DNA of 64,000 nt from Terriglobia bacterium. GTDB taxonomy: Bacteria; Acidobacteriota; Terriglobia; Terriglobales; Acidobacteriaceae. A program made the position numbers and the translations under genes. The stretch is taken from the NCBI GenBank assembly GCA_020073165.1, contig JAIQFP010000003.1, forward strand, positions 124,001-188,000, read 5' to 3'. Under the pieces are notes generated by a model, which searched no databases, was not told the DNA's origin, and was given only the letters and a program-made list of their open reading frames with translations. Below are positions 7,786-15,937 of this stretch, piece by piece. Position 1 is the first letter of the stretch. Every line of letters begins with the position of its first letter.

Positions 7786-9498
7786 ATGGCACGGATCGTA
7801 GTCGACCCGGTTACCCGAATTGAAGGCCACCTGCGCATCGAGGCCCAGGTGGACGGTGGCGCGGTCTCCGATGCCTGGAGCTCCGGAACCATGTTCCGCG
7901 GCATCGAACTGATTCTGCGTGGACGCGATCCGCGTGAAGCTTGGATCTGGGCGCAGCGCATCTGCGGAGTCTGCACCACCGTCCACGCCCTCACCTCAGT
8001 GCGCGCGGTCGAAGATGCCTTAGGGGTCGAGGTCCCGGAGAATGCCCGCATCATCCGCAACATCATCGCGGGAACGCAACACGTCCAGGACCACGTGATC
8101 CACTTCTATCACCTGCATGCGCTCGACTGGGTAGACGTCACCCTCGCCCTGAAGGCCGATCCCGGCAAGACGTCGCAACTGGCCGAATCGATCTCCGACT
8201 GGCCGAAATCCAGCAAGAACTATTTCAAGGCCATCCAGGATCGCCTGAAGGCGCTGGTGGCGAGCAAGCAGTTGAGCCTGTTCAGCAGCGGATATTGGGG
8301 ACATCCTGCGTATCACCTGCCTCCCGAAGCCAACCTGCTGGCGGTGGCGCATTATCTCGAAGCCCTGGAGTTCCAGCGGGAGTTCATCCGCATCCACGCC
8401 GTGCTGGGTGGCAAGAACCCGCATTTGCAGACCTACCTGGTCGGGGGAATGTCCACCGCGATGGATCCCAACGAACCGCAGGCCACGATCAATCCTGAGC
8501 GCATCACCTTCTTGAGCGAACTCGCCAGCAAGGCCCAGGAGTTTGTAGACAAGGTTTACATCCCCGATGTGCTGGCGGTCGCCAGCTTCTACCCTGACTG
8601 GTTCGGACGCGGCGAGAACCTGGGGAACTTCCTGTCCTACGGCTGCTTTCCGCAGGGCAGCATCAAAGATCCAACACGCCTCTTCCTGCCTCGCGGCATC
8701 ATCATGAATCGTGACTTGTCCAAGGTGCACCCGTTCGATCCCGCGAACGTCACTGAGTACGTCACGCATTCCTGGTACAACTACTCCGACGGTGACCAGA
8801 AGGCAAAACATCCCTTCGAAGGCGAGACCAATCCCAAGTACACCGGGCCCAAGCCTCCGTTTGAGCACCTGGAGGTTGAACAGAAATATTCCTGGCTGAA
8901 GTCGCCACGCTACCAGGACCAGCCCATGGAAGTCGGCCCGCTGTCGCGCATGCTGGTGGCATATGCCTCCGGTCACCAGGAGGTCAAGGATCTGGTCAAC
9001 GCCGCGCTGGGCAAGCTGAATGCTCAGCCCACCGCTTTGTTCTCGACCCTGGGCCGGATTGCTGCCCGTGCCATTGAGGCGCAGCTCCTGGCTCGCCACG
9101 TCAGCAAGTGGGTAGACGAGTTAGGCGCAAACCTCGCCCACGGCGACCTCCGCATTCACAACGGCGAGAAGTGGGATCCCGATACCTGGCCTCGCGAGGC
9201 GAAGGGCTTCGGCTTCCACGAGGCGCCGCGTGGGGCGCTGGCCCACTGGGTGCAGATCGAGGACAAGAAAATCAAGAATTACCAGTGCGTAGTCCCCACC
9301 ACCTGGAATGCAGGGCCGCGTGACGCCAATGGAAAACGAGGCGCCTACGAGACTTCACTGCTGAAGACTCCCATCGCCGACCCTGAGCGTCCCGTGGAAA
9401 TCCTGCGCACCATCCACTCCTTCGATCCCTGCCTGGCTTGTGCCGTGCACGTGGTGGATGCCCAGGGACGCAAATACCGCGTCCTGAAGGCAAGCTGA
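7786..9498 (+). CDS. hyaB: [NiFe]-hydrogenase large subunit
   Basis: This is the catalytic subunit (570 aa) that holds the Ni-Fe(CN)2CO centre and splits H2. The four nickel ligands are Cys60 and Cys63 (RICGVC) and Cys549 and Cys552 (DPCLAC). After His555 comes a 15-residue tail, the extension normally removed by the maturation protease (here HyaD) once nickel is inserted. The N-terminal IEGHLR motif and the RGRDPREAW context are typical of group 1 uptake enzymes. A strong AGGAGG precedes the ATG. The protein has no signal and is expected to ride with the Tat-tagged small subunit. The subgroup (1d/1f-like) cannot be fixed by eye. Confidence 0.96.
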   Translation: MARIVVDPVTRIEGHLRIEAQVDGGAVSDAWSSGTMFRGIELILRGRDPREAWIWAQRICGVCTTVHALTSVRAVEDALGVEVPENARIIRNIIAGTQHVQDHVIHFYHLHALDWVDVTLALKADPGKTSQLAESISDWPKSSKNYFKAIQDRLKALVASKQLSLFSSGYWGHPAYHLPPEANLLAVAHYLEALEFQREFIRIHAVLGGKNPHLQTYLVGGMSTAMDPNEPQATINPERITFLSELASKAQEFVDKVYIPDVLAVASFYPDWFGRGENLGNFLSYGCFPQGSIKDPTRLFLPRGIIMNRDLSKVHPFDPANVTEYVTHSWYNYSDGDQKAKHPFEGETNPKYTGPKPPFEHLEVEQKYSWLKSPRYQDQPMEVGPLSRMLVAYASGHQEVKDLVNAALGKLNAQPTALFSTLGRIAARAIEAQLLARHVSKWVDELGANLAHGDLRIHNGEKWDPDTWPREAKGFGFHEAPRGALAHWVQIEDKKIKNYQCVVPTTWNAGPRDANGKRGAYETSLLKTPIADPERPVEILRTIHSFDPCLACAVHVVDAQGRKYRVLKAS

Positions 9499-9512
9499 GA
9501 AAGGAGCATCCG

Positions 9513-10250
9513 ATGAGCGAGCTACGGCAGTACTCATGGTCCGAGGCGCACAGCCCCGATTCGACCTTTGCTCCGGTCCGCGTCTACGTGTGGGAACTCC
9601 CGGTGCGCGTCTCGCACTGGTTCATCTTCCTGCCGGTCGTGGTGCTCTCGTTCACCGGCTACTACATGCACAACCCGTTCATCGTGGGGAAGGGCAGTAC
9701 AACTTTCATGATGGGTACCGTGCGCTTCATTCACTTGGTGGCCGGATTCGTGTTCATCGCGGCGTTCTTGCTGCGCCTGTACTGGTTTTTCGTGGGCAAC
9801 AACTGGTCCAACTGGCGGGCCTTCGTTCCATTGCACCGCCGGCAGTGGCGAGGCATGGGCGGCATGGTGGCCTACTACAGCTTCCTGCGCAAAGATCTGC
9901 TTCACCATGTGGGACACAATGCCCTGGCCGCGGTTACCTACCTCGTCATGTTCGTGTTGATGTTCATCGAGATCCTTACCGGCTTGGCGCTCTATAGCCA
10001 GGTTCGTTCCAGCACGGTGCTGAATGCCATCATCGGCTGGCTGCCCCGGCTGATCGACATCCAGAACCTGCGGCTGATTCACTTCTGCATCATGTTCAGC
10101 TTTTTCATCTTCGTCATCCACCACGTGTACAGCGCGGTGCTGGTCTCCTGGGAAGAGCGCAACGGCCTGATCGAGAGCATCTTTACGGGGTACAAGTTCG
10201 TCCCCAGCGACGAACTGGAAGAGGATGCAACCTCGCGGAGCCGGAGATGA
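9513..10250 (+). CDS. hyaC: Hydrogenase b-type cytochrome subunit
   Basis: This 245-residue integral membrane protein belongs to the Ni/Fe-hydrogenase cytochrome b family. It accepts electrons from the small subunit and reduces quinone. Four or five helices are visible, with candidate haem-ligating histidines in RVSHWFIF, RFIHLVAGF and near the end in RLIHFCIMF and FVIHHVYSA. The C-terminal ESIFTGYKF stretch is typical. The ATG at 9513 follows GAAAGGAG; longer in-frame starts would overlap the large-subunit gene. Its TGA overlaps the ATG of hyaD (ATGA), which indicates translational coupling. Confidence 0.92.
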   Translation: MSELRQYSWSEAHSPDSTFAPVRVYVWELPVRVSHWFIFLPVVVLSFTGYYMHNPFIVGKGSTTFMMGTVRFIHLVAGFVFIAAFLLRLYWFFVGNNWSNWRAFVPLHRRQWRGMGGMVAYYSFLRKDLLHHVGHNALAAVTYLVMFVLMFIEILTGLALYSQVRSSTVLNAIIGWLPRLIDIQNLRLIHFCIMFSFFIFVIHHVYSAVLVSWEERNGLIESIFTGYKFVPSDELEEDATSRSRR

Positions 10251-10744
10251 GCGCCCCGCGAGCCGCCAGCACCGTCGTCCTGGGGTTGGGCAACGTGATT
10301 CATTCCGACGACGGCGCCGGTGTCCACGCCGTGCAGCGGCTCAAGGAAACACCTGACCTCCCCCAAGACATCGACTTGATTGAAGGCGGTACCCTCGGCT
10401 TGTCGCTGCTTCCCTATTTGTGGGATGCCGTGCGGATCGTGGTGCTGGACGCGGTAGACGTAGGCCAGCCTCCCGGCACCATAGTCCGCCTGAGCGGGGA
10501 CGAGATTCGAAGCTTGCGCGGCAGCGTCAGCGTGCACTTGGTGGGTCTCGCAGACCTGCTTGGAGCCCTGCAACTCGTGGCCAACCCAACCCAGGAAATC
10601 ACCTTGCTGGGAGTGCAACCGGCCTCCACCGAATGGGGAACGGAGCTGTCTCAGGAAGTGCAAGCTGCCATTCCTCAGCTAGTTAGGGCTGCCCGCGAGC
10701 TATTGTGTCGGTGGTCACAGCCTTTGGAGCAAGCGGCAGGCTAG
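10247..10744 (+). CDS. hyaD: Hydrogenase maturation endopeptidase
   Basis: This 165-residue protease belongs to the HyaD/HybD (HupD) family and clips the C-terminal tail from the nickel-loaded large subunit. The GLGN motif is near the N-terminus (residues 13-16), followed by a DDGAG acidic pair. A second conserved acidic region, VLDAVD, lies at about residue 66, and the later VHLVGLADLL supplies the usual His. Nickel-sensing Asp/Glu and His positions are therefore present. The gene overlaps hyaC by 4 bp and closes the structural operon before hypC. Confidence 0.92.
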   Translation: MSAPRAASTVVLGLGNVIHSDDGAGVHAVQRLKETPDLPQDIDLIEGGTLGLSLLPYLWDAVRIVVLDAVDVGQPPGTIVRLSGDEIRSLRGSVSVHLVGLADLLGALQLVANPTQEITLLGVQPASTEWGTELSQEVQAAIPQLVRAARELLCRWSQPLEQAAG

Positions 10745-10816
10745 ACTTTGATAGGGTTTTGGCTGGCGTAGGCTCGGGCCCTGCGCCGATGCGCTTGGAA
10801 AAAGGGGAGAAGTCAG

Positions 10817-11092
10817 ATGTGCCTTGCGATTCCGGGCAAGATCCTCGACACTCATGACCATGACGGGACGCGCGCCGGCCGGGTGCAGTTTGGTGGGATT
10901 GTGCGGCAGGTCTGCCTGGATTTTGTTCCCGAGGCGGTGGTAGGAGACTACGTCATGGTTCATGTCGGCTTCGCCATCAGCCGAGTGGACACCGAAGAAG
11001 CCGAGCGCACCTACAAATTGTTGGAAGAGATGGGCGCGCTGGAAGACGAACTGCCAAAGCTTGACGAAACCCCGAGCCCTTCTCCGCACTAG
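10817..11092 (+). CDS. hypC: Hydrogenase assembly chaperone HypC
   Basis: This 91-residue chaperone begins MCLAIPGKI. Cys2 is the invariant residue that, with HypD, carries the Fe(CN)2CO unit and then contacts the hydrogenase large subunit. The OB-like core (GRVQFGGIVRQVCLDF, VGDYVMVHVGFAIS) and a C-terminal helix follow. An AAGGGGAGA site precedes the ATG. The gene sits 72 bp after hyaD, and its stop is 3 bp from the stop of the convergent PhoU-like gene, so the hyp cluster is split here. Confidence 0.95.
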   Translation: MCLAIPGKILDTHDHDGTRAGRVQFGGIVRQVCLDFVPEAVVGDYVMVHVGFAISRVDTEEAERTYKLLEEMGALEDELPKLDETPSPSPH

Positions 11093-11095
11093 CGG

Positions 11096-11812
11096 CTAGC
11101 CTTTGTCCTTATTCCGTCGCATCCGCTCCAAATACACCTGCTCCACCGGCCGATCATATTCCCGCAGAATGTGACGCACACTCCGGCCGCTGACCAGGTG
11201 GCAAATCTCTTCCGCCAGATTCTTGGCGTGATCTCCAGCCCGTTCCAGTCCCTGGCTGACAAATACCAGATGGAAACTCTCTTGTCGGGGCTCGTTACGC
11301 GGATTCTCAATGTGCCGGACAAAAACCATGTTGCGCAGCCGGTCCAGTTCGGCATCTGCCTTCAGGACTTCAATCGCACGCCTCACGTCCCGCGACGAAA
11401 AAGCTTCGGCTACGTAGCTGAGCATTCCCGCAACGATCGCTGCCATGCGCGACAGGTCCTGGCGATCCTGCTCCTGCAGTCGGGGGGCGACGGTTTCCAG
11501 GCGGTTGGCCACATTCAGCAGCAGATCGCCAATGCGCTCCAATTCGATGATGGACTTGAGGCAGGCCAGCAGTTCGCGAGCTTCGGTCTCCGATACGCCG
11601 GCAATGGCGGCAGTCACTTGCTCGTTAATCTGGCGGTCGAGCGTGTCCAGCTCTTCCTCGTACTTGCGGACCTGCTCGCGCCAAGCGCCGGGTCCCGACG
11701 TGATTCCATCAGCCACGGCCCGTGCCGCCAACCGGGCGGCCTCGCAGCCTTGCAAAGTAAGTTCCGCCAGCCGGGAGGACTCCGGAAATTCGATGGGATT
11801 GGGATCACTCAT
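11096..11812 (-). CDS. phoU: PhoU-domain protein
   Basis: This is a 238-residue, all-helical protein with two PhoU repeats (roughly 20-110 and 125-215). It contains the acidic metal-binding type patterns ELERIGDLLLNVA and LERAGDHAKNLAEEI. PhoU links phosphate transporter status to the PhoR/PhoB system, and related PhoU-domain proteins regulate other transporters. No pst, pho or phosphate-permease gene is next to it; it is paired head-to-tail with a nickel/cobalt transporter inside a hydrogenase locus. GAGGTAG precedes the ATG. The family call is firm; a role in phosphate control is assumed only from the family. Confidence 0.85.
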   Translation of the reverse strand: MSDPNPIEFPESSRLAELTLQGCEAARLAARAVADGITSGPGAWREQVRKYEEELDTLDRQINEQVTAAIAGVSETEARELLACLKSIIELERIGDLLLNVANRLETVAPRLQEQDRQDLSRMAAIVAGMLSYVAEAFSSRDVRRAIEVLKADAELDRLRNMVFVRHIENPRNEPRQESFHLVFVSQGLERAGDHAKNLAEEICHLVSGRSVRHILREYDRPVEQVYLERMRRNKDKG

Positions 11813-11840
11813 GGGACTACCTCAGTCAGCCGCATTCCGA

Positions 11841-12539
11841 TCAGGAGTGCAGGCGTTCGGAAAGAGTAATCAGTCCGGCCACGACGCAGAACACGGCCAC
11901 ACAGGCGGTCGTAAGACGAAAGATGAGTTGCTGTCGGCGAGGATTGCCGCTTTCCTCGTTGGCGCGCCCCAGGAACCCTCCAGCCACGAAGCCGTATGCG
12001 GTCATCGAGGCCACGATCCCAAGCGTGAACGCCGTGATGCGGAGCATGGACACGGCGAATGTCTGGGCCAGTGCCACGGGCACAATCAGCAGCAGGCTGC
12101 GAGCCCCACCCATGGCGAACAACCCTCCCAGCAGGAAGGCCAGCCGCCCGTGCTGGTGCTGGTGCTCGACCGGACTGCCGAAATGCGCGTGAACATGGCG
12201 GTGTTCTCCCGGTCCGTGGTGATGCCCGTGAGAGTGAATCGAGAGGCGCCCTGTGATCAGTCCCAAACCCAGGACCAGTCCGGTCACAATCAGGAGCGTT
12301 GCAGCTACCAGGTCAAATCCGCGTTCCCAGCGGACAGGCAAGGCCATGCGGCCGAAGTGCGCCAGCATGGCGGCCGCGCCAATCACTGCCGCATGTCCGC
12401 CGGCAAAGCGCACGGAGAAGAATGCCACCCGCCGGAAGCTGTTGCCCGCGATGGCGCCGAAGGCGGTGATGGCCGCCAGATGGTCGGGCCCCAGCCCGTG
12501 CAGCACCCCGGCTCCAAAGATCATCGCCAGTAGCAGCAT
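11841..12539 (-). CDS. Nickel/cobalt transporter, NicO/RcnA-UreH type with His-rich loop
   Basis: This 232-residue membrane protein has about six helices. The first contains HGLGPDHLAAI, the conserved metal-motif helix of NicO/UreH-type transporters. A cytoplasmic or periplasmic loop at about residues 100-130 is extremely His-rich (HSHGHHHGPGEHRHVHAH) and probably binds Ni(II) or Co(II). The ATG at 12539 is preceded by GAGGAAGGA; the longer open frame adds 23 polar residues and is less likely. Its place between hypC and hypD suggests that it feeds nickel to hydrogenase maturation, which fits the absence of a His-rich stretch in HypB. Import versus efflux cannot be decided from the sequence. 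Confidence 0.8.
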   Translation of the reverse strand: MLLLAMIFGAGVLHGLGPDHLAAITAFGAIAGNSFRRVAFFSVRFAGGHAAVIGAAAMLAHFGRMALPVRWERGFDLVAATLLIVTGLVLGLGLITGRLSIHSHGHHHGPGEHRHVHAHFGSPVEHQHQHGRLAFLLGGLFAMGGARSLLLIVPVALAQTFAVSMLRITAFTLGIVASMTAYGFVAGGFLGRANEESGNPRRQQLIFRLTTACVAVFCVVAGLITLSERLHS

Positions 12540-12735
12540 ACGTGGGGGATCCTTCCTCGCTGACGCAATTCTACTATCGCTGGAGGCAACGATCGTGCCT
12601 GGAGTCACGGGCCCCTGTGACGTGCATCACCGATAGGATGTTTGCCAGGAACTAGAGTGTCTCTAGGTGCGCCCCGTCCCCGAAAAACCGCCTACTTCGC
12701 GGTGGGCGCCTTGGTCGCAGCCTAGGGATATCGTC

Positions 12736-13833
12736 ATGAAATATATCGACGAATATCGTGACGAGCGCGTGGCCCGCGCCCTGGCCAGCGAGATTGCCCA
12801 GCGCACCACCCGCCCCTGGGTGCTGATGGAAATCTGTGGCGGCCAGACCCACACCATCATGCGCTATGGTCTCGACGAACTCCTGCCCCGGGGGCTCGAA
12901 CTCGTGCATGGCCCGGGATGCCCGGTGTGCGTCACCCCGCTAGAGACCATCGACAAGGCCATCGAACTCGCATCACGCCCCGATGTGATCCTGGTTTCCT
13001 ACGGCGACATGCTGCGTGTCCCCGGCTCGCGTTCCGACCTGTTTCGTGCCCGGGCACTGGGCGGCGATGTTCGCATCGCCTATTCGCCGACCGAGGCAGT
13101 GAAGATCGCCCGTGTCCATCCCGATCGCAAGGTGGTGTTCCTCGCCATTGGTTTTGAGACCACCGCTCCCGCCAACGCCATGGCAGCGTGGCAGGCCCGG
13201 CGCGAAGGCCTCACGAACTTCTCCATGTTGGTTTCGCACGTGCTCGTGCCGCCAGCCATCCGCGCGCTCATGGTTTCCACCGAAAACCGTGTCCAGGGCT
13301 TTATCGCGCCGGGGCATGTCTGCACCGTGATGGGATGTGGGGAGTACGAAGCTCTGGTGCGTGATTTCCGCGTGCCCATTGTGGTCGGCGGCTTCGAACC
13401 TGTGGACTTGCTGGAAGCCGTGCTCATGCTCGTCAAACAAATGGAAGCGGGGGAAGCGAAACTGGAGAACCAGTACGTGCGCTCGGTGAGCTACCAGGGA
13501 AATCTCCCGGCCCAGCAAGTCATGAAACAAGTCTTCGAGATTGCCGATCAGAAGTGGCGCGGCATCGGCATGATCCCACACAGTGGTCTGCGCCTGCGCG
13601 AAGAATACGCCGCCCACGACGCGGACCGGGTCTTTGATCTGGCCGCGCTGAGCGCGGACGAACCCGCGGAATGCATCAGCGCCCAGGTGCTGCAAGGCCG
13701 CAAGCGCCCGCCCGACTGCACCGCGTTCGGAATGCGCTGCACTCCGGAAAATCCGCTGGGTGCGCCGATGGTTTCGTCAGAAGGCGCATGCGCCGCCTAC
13801 TACCGTTATCGCCGCCATGCGGTCACGGGTTAG
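12736..13833 (+). CDS. hypD: Hydrogenase maturation protein HypD
   Basis: This 365-residue [4Fe-4S] protein builds the Fe(CN)2CO moiety together with HypC and HypE. Conserved motifs include [35 protein letters not shown] and the C-terminal [19 protein letters not shown] with cluster cysteines. I chose the ATG at 12736 (MKYIDEYRD), which matches the family start and has TAGGGA nearby. An upstream in-frame extension to 12667 is unlikely. It begins the second hyp block (hypDEABF), all on the plus strand. Confidence 0.95.
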   Translation: MKYIDEYRDERVARALASEIAQRTTRPWVLMEICGGQTHTIMRYGLDELLPRGLELVHGPGCPVCVTPLETIDKAIELASRPDVILVSYGDMLRVPGSRSDLFRARALGGDVRIAYSPTEAVKIARVHPDRKVVFLAIGFETTAPANAMAAWQARREGLTNFSMLVSHVLVPPAIRALMVSTENRVQGFIAPGHVCTVMGCGEYEALVRDFRVPIVVGGFEPVDLLEAVLMLVKQMEAGEAKLENQYVRSVSYQGNLPAQQVMKQVFEIADQKWRGIGMIPHSGLRLREEYAAHDADRVFDLAALSADEPAECISAQVLQGRKRPPDCTAFGMRCTPENPLGAPMVSSEGACAAYYRYRRHAVTG

Positions 13834-13843
13834 GAGACAGGCA

Positions 13844-14899
13844 ATGCCGGTTAAGACGATTGCCGAACTGAGTTGCCCGACGCCGCTTCCGGCCCGGGAC
13901 AAGGTTCTGCTTGGCCATGGCAGCGGCGGCAAGCTCAGCGCAGAACTGATCCGCGATGTCTTCCTCCCTGCCCTACAAAATCCAGTGCTGGCGCAATTGA
14001 ACGATCAGGCGGTCGTGAATATCAACGGACTGCGCCTGGCGCTGACGACGGACTCCTTCGTGGTCAAGCCCCTGTTCTTTCCCGGTGGCGATATCGGCTC
14101 CCTCGCGGTGCACGGAACCATCAACGACCTGGCTGTAGGCGGAGCTACGCCTCTTTTTCTCAGTGCCGCCTTCATCCTGGAAGAGGGCCTGTCCATGGAC
14201 GAATTGCAGCGCGTGGTGAATTCCATGCAGCGAGCCGCGGCGCAGGCCGGGGTGCAGGTCGTCGCAGGAGATACCAAAGTTGTCGAGAAGGGCAAAGGCG
14301 ACGGGCTATTCATCAACACCACGGGCCTTGGCGTGGTAGCGGACGGCCTCGATCTCTCCGCCGATCACGCCCGGCCGGGAGACAAGGTCCTGCTCAGCGG
14401 ATCCATCGGCGACCACGGCATCGCCATCCTGGCGCAGCGCGAGGGGTTGGAGTTTGAAACCACCATTGAGAGCGACAGCGCCGCGCTGCACACACTAGTC
14501 GCCGACATGCTGCGGGTCACGAGCGAAATCCGCTGCATGCGCGATCCCACTCGCGGAGGGCTGTCCAGTGCGCTGAATGAAATTGCCGCTCAGTCGCGCG
14601 TGAGCATTGAGCTGGAAGAACGCGCCATTCCGGTACGCGAGGAAGTGAAAGGCGCGTGCGAGCTGCTGGGCCTCGATCCGCTGTATGTGGCGAATGAAGG
14701 CAAGCTGATCGCCATTGTGGCGCCGGGTGTTGCAGACGAGTTGCTGCGAACCATGCGTGGTCACCCGCTGGGACGGGAGTCGCAGATTATCGGAACCGTG
14801 AAGGGCGACAATCCCGGCCTGGTCACCATGCGCACCGCTCTTGGCACCACGCGCATTGTGGACATGCTGGCCGGCGACCAACTGCCCAGGATTTGCTGA
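13844..14899 (+). CDS. hypE: Hydrogenase maturation protein HypE
   Basis: This 351-residue protein is of the PurM/AIR-synthase-like family. It dehydrates a carbamoyl group, placed by HypF on its C-terminal Cys, to cyanide for the active-site iron. GHGSGGKLS lies near the N-terminus, followed by the ATP-binding segments (TDSFVVKP, GTINDLAVGGA, GDTKVVEKGKGDG). The chain ends PRIC, with the essential terminal Cys. The ATG at 13844 follows TAGGAGACAGGC; the spacing to hypD is 10 bp. Nothing is missing. Confidence 0.95.
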   Translation: MPVKTIAELSCPTPLPARDKVLLGHGSGGKLSAELIRDVFLPALQNPVLAQLNDQAVVNINGLRLALTTDSFVVKPLFFPGGDIGSLAVHGTINDLAVGGATPLFLSAAFILEEGLSMDELQRVVNSMQRAAAQAGVQVVAGDTKVVEKGKGDGLFINTTGLGVVADGLDLSADHARPGDKVLLSGSIGDHGIAILAQREGLEFETTIESDSAALHTLVADMLRVTSEIRCMRDPTRGGLSSALNEIAAQSRVSIELEERAIPVREEVKGACELLGLDPLYVANEGKLIAIVAPGVADELLRTMRGHPLGRESQIIGTVKGDNPGLVTMRTALGTTRIVDMLAGDQLPRIC

Positions 14900-14906
14900 G
14901 GAACCG

Positions 14907-15287
14907 ATGCATGAAATGGGAATTGCCTGCGAGGTGTTAGCCGCCGTTCGCAGCGAAGCGAAAAGGCATCCCGGCAAGGCTCCACGGAAGATCGGCCTGC
15001 GCATTGGCGAACTGGCGGCGGTTGATCCGGACGCTCTGCGCTTCTGTTTCGAGGCCATCACCCGCGACACCGATATGGAGTCGCTGGAATTGGAGATTGA
15101 AATCTGTCCGTTTCGTTTTCGGTGTCTAGCCTGTGGGCATGAGTTTGTTGTGCAGAACTACGACAGCCAATGTCCGCAATGCGCCGACATGAAAACCGAG
15201 TGCATCGGCGGACAAGAACTGGACCTGGCGTATCTGGAGGTGGAGGACCATGAACCGAGTGCCGTTGGAACAAAAAGTACTCAGTGA
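14907..15287 (+). CDS. hypA: Hydrogenase nickel-incorporation protein HypA
   Basis: This 126-residue metallochaperone delivers nickel with HypB. It starts MHEMG, and His2 and Glu3 are the family's nickel site. The zinc domain is CLAC (about residue 73) and CPQC (about residue 92). The hydrophobic core motif IGLRIGELAAVDPDALRFCF is typical. I chose the ATG at 14907, which gives the exact family N-terminus 7 bp after hypE. Its 3' end overlaps the start of hypB by 38 bp in another frame. Confidence 0.94.
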   Translation: MHEMGIACEVLAAVRSEAKRHPGKAPRKIGLRIGELAAVDPDALRFCFEAITRDTDMESLELEIEICPFRFRCLACGHEFVVQNYDSQCPQCADMKTECIGGQELDLAYLEVEDHEPSAVGTKSTQ

Positions 15288-15930
15288 AAACGACCGCATT
15301 GCGGCCGAATTGCGGGCCCACTTTCAGGCGCACGGCACTCTCTGCCTCAACCTGATCAGCTCCCCCGGTTCCGGCAAAACCAGCCTGCTCGAGTGCACTC
15401 TGGAAAGCATGCCCCGCGACCGGCGCGTGGCTGTGCTCACCGGCGACATCCAGACGGACAACGACGCGGCTCGCCTCAAGCGCTTCGGCTTCCCGGTGAA
15501 GCAGATCACCACCGGCGGCACCTGTCATCTGGATGCGCGCATGATCGAACGCCACCTCGCGGGCTGGTCTCTCCCGAGCATTGATCTCCTGTTCATCGAG
15601 AACGTTGGCAACCTGGTGTGCCCGTCCAGCTACGACCTGGGCGAGGCGGCCAAAGTCGTCGTTCTGAGCGTCACCGAGGGTGAGGACAAGCCGCTCAAGT
15701 ATCCGTCCATCTTCCTCAAGTCGGAATTGCTGGTGCTGAACAAAATCGATCTGCTGCCCTACGTCCCGTTCGACATGAATGCCGCCGTAGAGAACGCGCG
15801 CCGCGTGCATCCTGGGATAGAGATCCTGAAAGTGTCGTGCCTCACCGGCAAGGGCCTGCACGACTGGCTCACCTGGCTGGATCATCGCCGGCGGGCGATC
15901 AAGCCGGTGGAAACCGAGGCCCTGACCTAG
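15250..15930 (+). CDS. hypB: Hydrogenase nickel-incorporation GTPase HypB
   Basis: This 226-residue SIMIBI-class GTPase powers nickel insertion into the large subunit. The P-loop is SSPGSGKTS, and the GDIQTDNDA, TGGTCHLDA, ENVGNLVCP and NKIDLLP motifs follow in order. The N-terminus is short and carries neither the CxxCGC nickel site nor a His-rich stretch, so nickel storage must lie elsewhere; the nearby His-rich transporter is a candidate. The ATG follows TGGAGGTGGAGG within hypA. It overlaps hypA by 38 bp and is followed by hypF after 7 bp. Confidence 0.95.
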   Translation: MNRVPLEQKVLSENDRIAAELRAHFQAHGTLCLNLISSPGSGKTSLLECTLESMPRDRRVAVLTGDIQTDNDAARLKRFGFPVKQITTGGTCHLDARMIERHLAGWSLPSIDLLFIENVGNLVCPSSYDLGEAAKVVVLSVTEGEDKPLKYPSIFLKSELLVLNKIDLLPYVPFDMNAAVENARRVHPGIEILKVSCLTGKGLHDWLTWLDHRRRAIKPVETEALT

Positions 15931-15937
15931 GTACAGC

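Noticed and set aside
8020-9099. 359-codon open frame antisense to the hydrogenase large subunit
   Set aside because: Shadow frame; composition is that of a reversed hydrogenase sequence.
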